The position numbers and the translations under genes are program-made. Below are positions 17,551-26,793 of a stretch of DNA of 64,000 nt, one piece after another. Location of the stretch: positions 1-64,000 of the forward strand of contig UQKQ01000006.1 in the NCBI GenBank assembly GCA_900541645.1, given 5' to 3'. The first letter of the stretch is position 1. Each line of letters opens with the position of its first letter. The notes under the pieces are model-generated. The model did no database searches. It was given only the letters and a program-made list of their open reading frames with translations, and was not told where the DNA came from. The DNA comes from an uncultured Collinsella sp. Its GTDB lineage: Bacteria > Actinomycetota > Coriobacteriia > Coriobacteriales > Coriobacteriaceae.

Positions 17551-20500
17551 CTACGAACGGCGGATAACCTCGGTCACGACCTCGGATACCGTGGCAATGT
17601 TCGTCGGGTTGACATTGTGGGGCAGGTCGTCCTCGGTACGAGCGCAAGCCAGACGCGTGCCGTCCACGCCGGCGATGGTGAGGGCTCGGCGGCTCGCCTC
17701 GAGCGCGGCGTAGGTATCGGTCTTGGCATAGGGCATCTCGAGCGCGCCACAATCGACATGGAACGACTTGCACACCTTGCTGACCAGGTTCATGATGCGG
17801 CGATCGCCCTTGAGCAGCTGCTGTTCGCCCTCAACCGTCACCACCGAAAGCCTACCGGCGCCGACGGATTCAAGATTGATGAAGAAGACGCCGCGGAGCT
17901 TATCGCGATGCGAAGCCAAGAAGGCCTTCATACCGGCGCCATCACAATCCGAGGCGCCCGTTGCCACAAACCAGATATCGTGACCGAGCAGCTCATCGTC
18001 GCCCATAGAGGCGACAGCCGAGAGCATATCTTCGGAAGAAGCGCCGTCGGAAGACGTAGCGCCGCCCTTCCAGCCATCGTTATCGTCCTCGAAATTATCC
18101 CACGAACCGATGCCGCGACCGGACTTCTTGGCATCGTAATCGTCTTCGACGCCCAGCCAGTCACTCATGCTGTCCTGTTCGTTTTTCTTTTTACGACCGA
18201 ACAGGCCGCCCAGGCCGCGCTTGCGAGACTTGGGTGCCGCAGGGGCGGGAGCCGAAATGGTCTCGATCGGCTGTGCGCCCGACGTAACGGGCATAGGAGG
18301 CGCAACGGGTGCCGATGTGGGTTCGGGACCCTGGGCGGTAGCGAAGGGGTCGTTGACCTGTGCGGAGGGATCGGGAAGGTCGAACAGCGACGTGCGAGAC
18401 GCAACGTTTGTCTGCTTCATCGACGGCAGCGACGGATCGGGGACCGAAGCCAGCGGAGACGAGGAGGGTGCAGGCGACGGTGCCGACGCCGGATCGGGAA
18501 CATTCATCTGCGGACGCGGCGATGCTTGGGAGGAAATCTGGGCCATAAGGGAATCGACCGTTTCGTCCTGGGTGGGAGCGACATTGGCAACCGTGGCACC
18601 GGAACCACTCGGGGTCGGCATGGTGAAAATCTGCGTGGAGTAAGGCCTCGACTCATCCGTCTCGGGAGTCTCGGAAACCGCAGGCACCTCCTCCTGCTCG
18701 ACCTCGGCCGAATCACCTTGATCGGCTGCCGCGTATTGCTCTTCGTCAGAGTTGGCCTCGACGGACTCGTCCTCGGCAGCATCCTGAATTTCGGCAGCAT
18801 CAATGGGCTCGTCATCGTCTGCCGCGTCGCCCTGCTCATCGGAAACAGGAAGGGGCTCGGCAATCGCGGTGCCTTGCTTTTCAAACGTTATCGTGGAATC
18901 GAACTGCGCGGCATCAAACGACATGGTGCTATCGACGTGCTGCTGAGCCTCGAAAGACGTCGCCTCAACAACATCCGTGGACGCCGGTTGCTGGGACTCA
19001 AAGGACGTTGTAGCTTCGGCAGCGTCGACGGGCACGGACTGCATAGCCTCGTTCTGCTCGAGCTCTTGCGCCGCGCGCTCACGTGCCGCCTCGGCTGCCT
19101 GCTGCTGAGCGATAGCCTCCTGCTCGGCAGCCTCGCGTGCGGCAGCGCGCTTCTCCTCGAAATCGTCGACAAATTTCTTGCCCTTTGCAAGCGCACCCTT
19201 AAAGAAGTTGGAAGCACTGGCGCCAATCGAAGAGAACGCGGATGCAATATCGGCATGGGGCGTTGCCGCGGGAATCTCGGCCGAAAAATCAGTATCGCTC
19301 TCGTAAGACACGCGCATCGGCTGTTCAACGTAATCGTCGTCAGGCTCGTCCGCAACGTCTTGCGCCGGCGCGGCGGGGGCCAAAATGTCCAGTCCTGCCG
19401 CGGGATCGATCGCGGACACCGCCTCGGGCTCGGCAACGGCAGCGGTAACCGCGGCAGACTCATCATCCACGGTGACGGCGGGCGCAGGTGCAGTCACGAC
19501 GGGGGCAGGCTCGGGCTCAAACGTCGGCTCCTCGCCCTCCTCGTAATCGAGCGTGCAGGACTCGGGAAGCATCCCGAGCGCACGGATGGCATCCGAACCA
19601 AAGCGGATGTTGCCGGCGGCATTGCGATAGAGCTTGGGCTCGGGCTCGGCCGCGACAGGCTCCTCCGCCGGCTCGGCAGCGGAAACCTCGTCATTGAACT
19701 CTTCGGCCTGGACAGCCTGATTCTGATCCTCGGGCACAATGGCGCCAATCAGCGTCTCGTCGGCAGACGCACCCTCAAAGCCCTCGATCTGCTCGTCGAA
19801 ATCCTCACCCTGTTCGGGCTCGGCCTGAGCGTCGGGAGCAATCGGCTGACCGAACTCATCCTCGGCGTAGGTAGGCTCTTCATACTCGATGGTGTTGCCG
19901 TAGTCGTTTTGCTGTTGGGCCGCGGCATACTCCGCTGCTGCGCGCGCCATCTCCTCGGCACGACGCTTCTGCTCCCCAAAATAGGTATCGAACGGAACAT
20001 CGTCGGGAAACTCGTTTTCGCCATGGAAGGGAGCAACGTTGTCCATAACGCCGAGCATAGCGGCGACAGAAGACTTGTTGCACACCGCGCCGGACGTATA
20101 GGGAAGAATGTATCGGTTAGAAATGATGTTTGCCGCGTTGGCGAGCGCAACGAGGGAAGCGAGGATCGCGACAATCCACAACAGAACCTTGAGCGCGCCG
20201 GGGAGCGGCAGGATACGCAAGATGGCAACGGCAGCAGGGGCAACCGTGGCAACGGGCAACAGCTTGGCGATGAGCGCACGATACGAAGCATAGGGCTCGC
20301 GGGCGAGCAGCTCGGCACGGGGAGAGTCGTAGTGTGCGACAACGACCACCGGGCGGTTGCGCGGAGACGCGAGCGGGCCCGAGGCCTTGTGGTAGGCGAT
20401 GACATTTTGGCTCACGCCCGTCTTTCCCAGGCGTGAAACCACGGGGTGGCCCGTGCGCTCGAGCACGTAAAGAACGGCGCCGACAATGGCCAGCAAGGTG

Positions 20501-20733
20501 CCGACCAAGCCGATGCCCATCAGCAGGGCGCCGGCAAACGCAAGAATACCGGTAACGGCAAATGCCAACCTACTGGGCGCCGGGGCATTGAACTCCTGAA
20601 CCTCGGGATCAAAGCCGTGGTTGCGGAAGATCTGAGCGATATCCTCGGCAGCCAAGCGCTCTTCTTCGCTGCATGCCGGCGTAATGCCGGTGTTCTGCAG
20701 CAGGTGGTTAATATAGTTCTGGGTGTTCGCCAT
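17551..20733 (-). CDS. M28-fold pseudo-peptidase with large acidic insertion
   Basis: 1060 residues from the ATG at 20733 (GGAG upstream). Residues 1-240 and 911-1060 together make an M28 aminopeptidase-like fold, interrupted by three or four membrane helices (about 50-85, 150-195) and a low-complexity insertion (about 245-905) rich in Glu, Ala, Pro and Ser. The first ligand motif HYDSP (about 133-137) is present. The bridging-Asp position reads VCNKSS instead of the usual DDNASG, the catalytic Glu pair reads ASD instead of AEE, and the last His region reads KTDTYAAL. Proteolytic activity is therefore doubtful. A scaffold or binding role at the membrane is inferred. Divergent from the WYL gene pair. 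Confidence 0.75.
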   Translation of the reverse strand: MANTQNYINHLLQNTGITPACSEEERLAAEDIAQIFRNHGFDPEVQEFNAPAPSRLAFAVTGILAFAGALLMGIGLVGTLLAIVGAVLYVLERTGHPVVSRLGKTGVSQNVIAYHKASGPLASPRNRPVVVVAHYDSPRAELLAREPYASYRALIAKLLPVATVAPAAVAILRILPLPGALKVLLWIVAILASLVALANAANIISNRYILPYTSGAVCNKSSVAAMLGVMDNVAPFHGENEFPDDVPFDTYFGEQKRRAEEMARAAAEYAAAQQQNDYGNTIEYEEPTYAEDEFGQPIAPDAQAEPEQGEDFDEQIEGFEGASADETLIGAIVPEDQNQAVQAEEFNDEVSAAEPAEEPVAAEPEPKLYRNAAGNIRFGSDAIRALGMLPESCTLDYEEGEEPTFEPEPAPVVTAPAPAVTVDDESAAVTAAVAEPEAVSAIDPAAGLDILAPAAPAQDVADEPDDDYVEQPMRVSYESDTDFSAEIPAATPHADIASAFSSIGASASNFFKGALAKGKKFVDDFEEKRAAAREAAEQEAIAQQQAAEAARERAAQELEQNEAMQSVPVDAAEATTSFESQQPASTDVVEATSFEAQQHVDSTMSFDAAQFDSTITFEKQGTAIAEPLPVSDEQGDAADDDEPIDAAEIQDAAEDESVEANSDEEQYAAADQGDSAEVEQEEVPAVSETPETDESRPYSTQIFTMPTPSGSGATVANVAPTQDETVDSLMAQISSQASPRPQMNVPDPASAPSPAPSSSPLASVPDPSLPSMKQTNVASRTSLFDLPDPSAQVNDPFATAQGPEPTSAPVAPPMPVTSGAQPIETISAPAPAAPKSRKRGLGGLFGRKKKNEQDSMSDWLGVEDDYDAKKSGRGIGSWDNFEDDNDGWKGGATSSDGASSEDMLSAVASMGDDELLGHDIWFVATGASDCDGAGMKAFLASHRDKLRGVFFINLESVGAGRLSVVTVEGEQQLLKGDRRIMNLVSKVCKSFHVDCGALEMPYAKTDTYAALEASRRALTIAGVDGTRLACARTEDDLPHNVNPTNIATVSEVVTEVIRRS

Positions 20734-20931
20734 GTGCGCTCCACATCCATAATCCGACAAATAGGCCCAATGCATGCACATTAGAACCGTATATAGTCGA
20801 AAGTATACCCCGAGCGAGCGCAAACGACCGAATTCGGGCCATCTTAACGCCCCGAGCGGACAAGGATATAGCCTAATCTCCATATCGGACTAAAATCATG
20901 GCAGCAAACCACCTTCTCATGCGAGGACTCT

Positions 20932-21954
20932 ATGACGGCAAGCGACGCGACCGCGACAATTAAAAAGGAAAATTCGGAGCCCAGTTTCGATAAAACGGCT
21001 CAGCGCATCCTCAATCTTTTCTTTGTGCTCAACAGCTCCCCCGAACCGCTGACGACCGAGCAGATCGTCTTGGATTCTGACCTGGGATATGGCTCGGGCA
21101 ACATCGACTCTGATAAGCGCAAGTTTCGGCGCGATCGTGACAAACTGCTCGAACGCGGCATCCTAATCAAGGAGGTTCGCCCTGCCGGCGCGCAGGAGAC
21201 CGAGGAAAGCTCGTGGACAATCGACCGCGAGCACACGTTTGCAGCAGGTGGCCTCATCACCGCAGACGACGCCGACATCCTACTCAACGCCATCGACCAA
21301 ACGCTTGCAAGCGGCTCTTCCACCTTTGCCGCACCACTTGCCGATATTCGCTCCAAGATTGCCTACCTCACCGGCAGGACGACGGCGGACGAGGCGACGA
21401 TCAGCCGCTCTCCCACCGTCGATGCGGTTTGGAGCGCCTTTGCCGAGCGATGCGCGCTGCGATTTTTATATCAGAACGGACGCGGTGAGCAAAAAGAGCG
21501 TACCGTCTGCGTCTACGGCATGTTCGAGCGCGAGGGCGTGGCGTACTTCTGCGGCCTCGACAATGCCACCGACGACATCAGGACATTCCGCTGCGACCGT
21601 ATCGTTCGCGCTTGGCGTCCTTCGAAGGCCTACACCATCCCTGCGGACTTCAACCTCAACGACTACCTGTTCTTTGAATTCGATTTTGCCGACCGACCGC
21701 CCGTTGCAGCTACGTTCTCATTCGCCCCTCAGACGCAGATCGATATGATCAACGGTCTCACGCGCGGGCGAGGTAAGCTCGCACACACCGATGCGGGATG
21801 GATCTGGACCGTTGACGTGCGCGACCTTGAAGCCGCCGCCTCATTTTGCATGGCCCACGCCATGGACGGCATGAGGCCCATGGCCCCCAAATCGCTCAAA
21901 CAGGCGTGGAACCACCTCATCGAAAGGACGGTGCACGAGCATGCCCGTGCGTAA
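20932..21954 (+). CDS. pafB: WYL-domain regulator, PafB-like
   Basis: 340 residues. An N-terminal helix-turn-helix (about 22-80, QRILNLFFVLNSSPEPLTTEQI) is followed by a WYL domain (ALRFLYQNGRGEQKERTVCVYGMFEREGVAYFCGLD) and a WCX-like C-terminal domain. It overlaps a second WYL gene by 14 bases. Such pairs are PafB/PafC in actinobacteria, a heterodimer that activates the mitomycin/RecA-independent DNA-damage regulon, probably on sensing single-stranded nucleic acid. The neighbouring DinG-like helicase fits that context. Usual proteasome genes are not adjacent, so the pafB name is by analogy. Confidence 0.78.
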   Translation: MTASDATATIKKENSEPSFDKTAQRILNLFFVLNSSPEPLTTEQIVLDSDLGYGSGNIDSDKRKFRRDRDKLLERGILIKEVRPAGAQETEESSWTIDREHTFAAGGLITADDADILLNAIDQTLASGSSTFAAPLADIRSKIAYLTGRTTADEATISRSPTVDAVWSAFAERCALRFLYQNGRGEQKERTVCVYGMFEREGVAYFCGLDNATDDIRTFRCDRIVRAWRPSKAYTIPADFNLNDYLFFEFDFADRPPVAATFSFAPQTQIDMINGLTRGRGKLAHTDAGWIWTVDVRDLEAAASFCMAHAMDGMRPMAPKSLKQAWNHLIERTVHEHARA

Positions 21955-22858
21955 ACTCACCAGCGAGCAGAGGCTCTCGCGCGCCATCGACATCATGGAG
22001 GCCCTCTACGCCGCCGGCGAGAACGGCATGACTCGAAACGAGATTTGCAGTCGCTTTGACATCACGGGGGCGTCGCTCGACGAGATTCTCGAGATCGTCT
22101 CGACGCTCGCGGACCGAGAATCGGGCGCGCGCATCATCTGCGAATGCCACGGCGAGCGTGTGGTCCTCACCGGTGACGCCGGTCGTGTGCTACCGCTGCG
22201 CCTGAGTGCCGCCGAGGGCGCCGTGCTCAACCACGAGCTTGAATCGTTGGGGATCGAGCCGCAGACGGCGGCTCGGATTCGATTTGCTCTTCTACCCGAA
22301 GAGCTCGGCTATAACCAGCGCGTCTTTGACACCGTCAACCACGGGTCGCACTGGCAGCAGCTGAGCTGCGCCATTCAGGACGGCGTTCGCTGCCGTATCT
22401 CGTATCGCTCGATGGACGATGCACGGCCACGCGAGCGTCTGGTCGACCCCTTGCGCATTACGGCAAACGGCGACCAAACATACCTGATTGCCTGGGACAT
22501 CGCAGTCGATGAGCAGCGCACCTATCGCATGGATAAAATCGAGGGACTCGCCTTAACGGAAGACTCCGTCGTGCCTCACGCACCGGACGTCGCATCCCTC
22601 CACGATTCCCTTGCCCGGACGCAGCGCAGCGCAAAGCTCTTGATGCCATTCGATATGGCGGAGCATCTGGACTGGGCCGGCATCACCCTAATCAAGCGCA
22701 GCGGGACAGACATGGCAACGGTAACCGTACATTACGGCTCCGAGCGTTGGCTGCTGAGCCAGATAATCGCAGCGGGCGGAGCCATCCGCATCTTGGATGA
22801 CCCCGCCCTGTCAAAGCGTCTGTGCGATATGGCAAAAACCCTCGTCTGTCCGCTTTAG
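21941..22858 (+). CDS. pafC: WYL-domain regulator, PafC-like
   Basis: 305 residues: N-terminal winged helix (RLSRAIDIMEALYAAGENGMTRNEI), a linker, and the WYL core (RCRISYRSMDDARPRERLVDPLRI...YLIAWD). The C-terminal part (about 215-300) resembles the WCX dimerisation/ligand domain. Its start lies inside the preceding gene, so it is translationally coupled. Its TAG stop (22856-22858) shares two bases with the TAA stop of the convergent dinG gene, leaving no room for a terminator. Function as in the preceding entry. Confidence 0.78.
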   Translation: MPVRKLTSEQRLSRAIDIMEALYAAGENGMTRNEICSRFDITGASLDEILEIVSTLADRESGARIICECHGERVVLTGDAGRVLPLRLSAAEGAVLNHELESLGIEPQTAARIRFALLPEELGYNQRVFDTVNHGSHWQQLSCAIQDGVRCRISYRSMDDARPRERLVDPLRITANGDQTYLIAWDIAVDEQRTYRMDKIEGLALTEDSVVPHAPDVASLHDSLARTQRSAKLLMPFDMAEHLDWAGITLIKRSGTDMATVTVHYGSERWLLSQIIAAGGAIRILDDPALSKRLCDMAKTLVCPL

Positions 22859-25749
22859 CGCCGCCGCTCGTGGCGTGCACGCCACAGCTGTAGATAGTGC
22901 CCAATCTGCGCCGATTCGATGCGCTGGTAGGAGCTCGTGGGCAGCGACGTTAAGAACTTCTTGCCATAGCCCTTCGTCACCAGGCGAGGATCCGCCAAGA
23001 TCAGCACACCGCTATCGGTCGACGAGCGAATCAAACGCCCCGCGGCCTGCTTAACCTCGAGCACCGCCTCGGGCAGCGAATAGCGCGCCCATGCGCGGTC
23101 TTCGCGCAGGTTGCGCTCGCACGAGAGCGGGTCCGTGGGGCTTGAGAACGGCAACTTGGGAATGATGACGCAGCGCAGCGTCTCGCCGCTGGCATCAAAC
23201 CCCTCCCAGAAGGCCTTGAGCGCAAAAAGCGACGAGGTCGGTTCGTTGATAAACCGGTCGCGCAGGCGACGAGGAGATGAGTTGCGCTGCTGGCAGTTGA
23301 GCTCCAGACCCGCACGGGCCATCTTGGGCTCAACGCGGGCGTATAGGTCCTCCATGTCGCGCCGATTGGTGAACAACGTGAGCACCGATCCGCCCATGGC
23401 AAGATGGGCGTCGACCAGTACGCGCTCGAGCGCCGTAAGATAGCTCTCACGATCGCGCGGATCGGGGATATCGCCCGCAACGACTACAGCCATGTTCGAA
23501 TCGAAGTCGTAGCTCGAATCCAAGTGCAGCGATGACGACGTTGAAGCACCGATGCGATCAAGGCCGACCGCATGGTTAAAGTGCTCAAAGCTTTTGGACA
23601 CCGTCATGGTCGCCGAGGCAAAGATAGCCGTGTGAACCTCGGGTAGCCACTCGGTTGCCAAAGCCTCGCCAATGTCGATGCGCTCTGCGGTCATCGACTC
23701 TCCGCCGGCACGAAGTCTGCGATTGACCTGCAGCGAATACACGTAGTGCTCATCGGTGCCATCAATGATGAGTTTGAGGTTCTCGGCCAGCTCGTGCAGG
23801 CGGCGCGAGATATCACCCAGGTCGACAACAACCTCGGGCTTGTCGGCGGCGACGGCTTGCACCAGCGCGTCGACGCTCTTGTCAGCTTGTTCCAATGCGT
23901 CGATGCCAGTGTAGGCCGACTGTAAGAAATCATGCCAGTCGTCTGATTCGCGCAGCTCGGGGCCAATCCATAGATTGGCATTGTCATAACCCCCACGCGC
24001 ACGGCGGCCGAGCTCGCGAACGCCATCGAACACGTCGGCGATTGCCATGCTCGCGCGGGCAACCGTCGACGTCGCCTTGGCAGTAAGGCCCAGATAGAGC
24101 GTAGAGCCCTCGGAGGTTGCCAAATCACGGGAAACCTGGCTTAGCGCGCCGGTGCTCGAGCCACCCAGGCGCTCGAACAGGACGCGTGATTCGTCCGCCG
24201 ACACCACGCGCGCCCACTGACGGCGCGCCTCGCGCTCGATGGAATGGGCCTCGTCGATTACCCAATGACGAATCGGAGGCAAAATCCTGCCCTCGGCCGC
24301 GACGTTGCGGAACAGCAGGGAATGGTTGGTGACCACCACATCGGCATGCGCCGCACGACGGCGAGCACCGTGGACCAAACATTTATCAGGGAAAAACGGG
24401 CAGAGGCGACGAGCACACTCGCGCGAGGCCGTCGTAAAGTCGGGACGGTTGACGCTGCGCCACCGAATGCCGAGCGAGTCGAGGTCGCCATCGGCTGATT
24501 GGCAGACGTACGCCATAATGACCGCGACCGCCGTGAGCGTGTCCGCCGGATCGCGCTTGGTGGTAATCTCGACCTGGCCGCGGCTCATGCGCTCAAGCTT
24601 GCGCAGGCACGGATAGTGGTCATACCCCTTGAGCGCGCAAAATGACAGACCACCGTCCAGTTGCTCGGCAAGTTTTGGCAGCTCATGGTACATGAGCTGG
24701 TCGGCAAGATTGTTCGATTTGGTCGCAATACCAACCGTGATGTTGTTACGGCGCGCTGCCTCGGCAAAAGGCACCAGATAGGCCATCGATTTGCCGACGC
24801 CTGTGCCTGCCTCAATTACTCGATGAGTGCCCGTGACCAGCGCATCGCGGACCTCGAGCGCCATCGCGATCTGCTCATCACGCGACTCGTAGGTGGGATA
24901 CATGCGATTGACTAGGCCACCTGGCGCATAGTCTGCCTCAATCTCCTCACGACTCGGCATCTTGAGAACCGGCAGTTCATCGGCGTCCACCCGATCGTCG
25001 GCGCGATCGGCCTTGAGAACGTCAGCACGAGCGGCGCTGAGAGAGAAGATAGAACCAGGGTTCTGCCCTGCCAAGAATGAGAAGATAGGACGATAGGACC
25101 AAGGCACGTCCGGATGCATGTCGGCTAGGCGCGCCATGAGGCCCTGGGGCAAGTCGGTGAGCGCCACGAGCAACACGCGCCATACGCCACACAGGGCGTC
25201 GACGTCGGCATTGGCACGGTGTGATACCGAGTCGCAGCCAAACAGATCGGCCATAAAAGACAGCTTGTGCGAGGCCAGGCGCGGAAGCGCGATGCGCGAC
25301 AGCGCCAACGAATCGATCCAAATATCGCTCACGTTGACGCCGCCTTTGACAGACTCGATAAACGAGCGGTCGAACGTGGCGTTATGTGCGATCACCGGGC
25401 AACCACCGACAAAATCGGCGAGAGCGGCGACGGCCTCAACGGCCGACGGGGCATCTGCCACATCGGCATTTGTAATGCTCGTGAGCTCGGTAATCTCGGC
25501 GGGAATCAGCTGCTTGGGATGCACGAAGGTATCGAAGCGGTCGACGATCTCGCGGCCCGAAAGACGGGCCGCCGAGATCTCGATCAGCTCATTGTCCTGC
25601 ACCGAAAGACCCGTGGTCTCGGTATCGAGGACAATCACATCTTCCTCGATAAGACCGAAGGACTGCGTTTTGGCGCGGTCGGCAAGCGTGGCATAGGAGT
25701 CGATGACAAACTGCGGCGTTCCTGACGAAACCGCGTCCTCGATTAGCAT
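22855..25749 (-). CDS. DinG-family helicase with N-terminal DnaQ-type exonuclease
   Basis: 964 residues. Residues about 35-205 form a DEDDh exonuclease (VLDTETTG, AHNATFDRSF, HRANADVDA). A superfamily 2 XPD/DinG-type helicase follows: Walker A GTGVGKS near 315, four-cysteine Fe-S candidates (CLRK near 388, then CARRLCPFFPDKC about 60 residues on), DEAH in WVIDEAHS near 497, and a late motif VI region KQAAGRLIRSSTDSG. This fused architecture is known in Firmicutes and Actinobacteria. Predicted role: 5'-3' unwinding with DNA trimming in repair. It overlaps ddl by 7 bases (ATGCTAA). Confidence 0.9.
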   Translation of the reverse strand: MLIEDAVSSGTPQFVIDSYATLADRAKTQSFGLIEEDVIVLDTETTGLSVQDNELIEISAARLSGREIVDRFDTFVHPKQLIPAEITELTSITNADVADAPSAVEAVAALADFVGGCPVIAHNATFDRSFIESVKGGVNVSDIWIDSLALSRIALPRLASHKLSFMADLFGCDSVSHRANADVDALCGVWRVLLVALTDLPQGLMARLADMHPDVPWSYRPIFSFLAGQNPGSIFSLSAARADVLKADRADDRVDADELPVLKMPSREEIEADYAPGGLVNRMYPTYESRDEQIAMALEVRDALVTGTHRVIEAGTGVGKSMAYLVPFAEAARRNNITVGIATKSNNLADQLMYHELPKLAEQLDGGLSFCALKGYDHYPCLRKLERMSRGQVEITTKRDPADTLTAVAVIMAYVCQSADGDLDSLGIRWRSVNRPDFTTASRECARRLCPFFPDKCLVHGARRRAAHADVVVTNHSLLFRNVAAEGRILPPIRHWVIDEAHSIEREARRQWARVVSADESRVLFERLGGSSTGALSQVSRDLATSEGSTLYLGLTAKATSTVARASMAIADVFDGVRELGRRARGGYDNANLWIGPELRESDDWHDFLQSAYTGIDALEQADKSVDALVQAVAADKPEVVVDLGDISRRLHELAENLKLIIDGTDEHYVYSLQVNRRLRAGGESMTAERIDIGEALATEWLPEVHTAIFASATMTVSKSFEHFNHAVGLDRIGASTSSSLHLDSSYDFDSNMAVVVAGDIPDPRDRESYLTALERVLVDAHLAMGGSVLTLFTNRRDMEDLYARVEPKMARAGLELNCQQRNSSPRRLRDRFINEPTSSLFALKAFWEGFDASGETLRCVIIPKLPFSSPTDPLSCERNLREDRAWARYSLPEAVLEVKQAAGRLIRSSTDSGVLILADPRLVTKGYGKKFLTSLPTSSYQRIESAQIGHYLQLWRARHERRR

Positions 25750-26708
25750 GCAATGCCCGCTCGACGAAGGCCCATACGGATCAGGCTGTCACAGACCTGC
25801 GGGAACGTCATGTCGTCGGTGTGGCGGATCTCATCCGGATACAGCGACGTATCGGTCATGCCGGGAATGGTATTGGTCTCGAGGATAACGGGGCCGTCCT
25901 CGCTCACAATAAAGTCGCTGCGCGAGATACCCAGGCAACCGAGGGCCTTGTGAGCGGCACAGGCAAGTTCCTGAGCGCGAGCGTAATTCTCGGGTGAAAT
26001 CTGCGCCGGAATGCGATGGATATCCGTAGGGTCGACATACTTCACGTCCAGATCGTAGAACTCGCAGTCCTCGGGCTTACGAATCTCGACAATCGGCAGG
26101 GCGCGCACGTCATCTTCGCCGTATACGCCGACGGTGATCTCGGTACCCTCGATGCACTTCTCGACCAGCACTTTGTCGCCGTACTCAAACGCCTTGGCGA
26201 TTGCCGCGGGCAGCTCGGAGGGCTCATGGACCAGGGAAATACCATAGCTGGAACCGTTGACGGCCGGCTTCACAAAGCAGCGCTCGCCACAAACCTCGAC
26301 GATATGATCGATATCGACTTCATCGCCCACCTCGAGCGCAAGGCCGGGGGCAATGGGAATGCCCGCCTTGGCGTATAGGAGCTTAGAGACCTCCTTGTCG
26401 GCACCGCAGGCGCTGGCAAGTACGCCCGAGGCCGTGTAGGGGATACCCAGGGTCTCCATGGCACCCTGCATGGCGCCATCCTCACCGCCGGCGCCGTGCA
26501 TGGCGATAAATGCCACATCGAATCCGCCGGTCGCCATGGTTACCATAAAGTCATCAGCGGCCGTGTCAAGCAGCTCCACCGAGGTGTAGCCGGCTTCCTT
26601 CAGTGCCACCACAACGTTCTTTCCCGAATCGAGCGAGATCTCGCGCTCGGCGGAATGACCGCCCGCCAAGACCGCTACGTGCATGTTCTCTAGGCTTTTA
26701 CCCGGCAT
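25743..26708 (-). CDS. ddl: D-alanine--D-alanine ligase
   Basis: 321 residues, ATP-grasp ligase that makes D-Ala-D-Ala for peptidoglycan. Signatures: AVLAGGHSAEREISL at the N-terminus, MHGAGGEDGAMQG, KPAVNGSSYGI, the Tyr-containing EFYDLDVKY loop (Tyr at this position is typical of D-Ala-adding, vancomycin-susceptible enzymes), and the metal-binding ILETNTIPGMT. GAGGAG lies 7-9 bases before the ATG. Cotranscribed with the dinG-like gene downstream. Confidence 0.95.
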   Translation of the reverse strand: MPGKSLENMHVAVLAGGHSAEREISLDSGKNVVVALKEAGYTSVELLDTAADDFMVTMATGGFDVAFIAMHGAGGEDGAMQGAMETLGIPYTASGVLASACGADKEVSKLLYAKAGIPIAPGLALEVGDEVDIDHIVEVCGERCFVKPAVNGSSYGISLVHEPSELPAAIAKAFEYGDKVLVEKCIEGTEITVGVYGEDDVRALPIVEIRKPEDCEFYDLDVKYVDPTDIHRIPAQISPENYARAQELACAAHKALGCLGISRSDFIVSEDGPVILETNTIPGMTDTSLYPDEIRHTDDMTFPQVCDSLIRMGLRRAGIAC

Positions 26709-26793
26709 GGGCAGACTCCTCCTCTATAATTTCTGCAGCTGATACCATATTGTAGCGATACCCTCTACGTTTCCCCAAAATCGAAAGGCTTCC

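Noticed and set aside
17347..20436. A 1029-codon plus-strand open frame opposite the M28-fold gene
   Set aside because: Low-complexity Arg/Gly/Leu composition typical of the antisense of a Glu/Ala/Ser-rich GC-biased gene; no ribosome binding site or domain.
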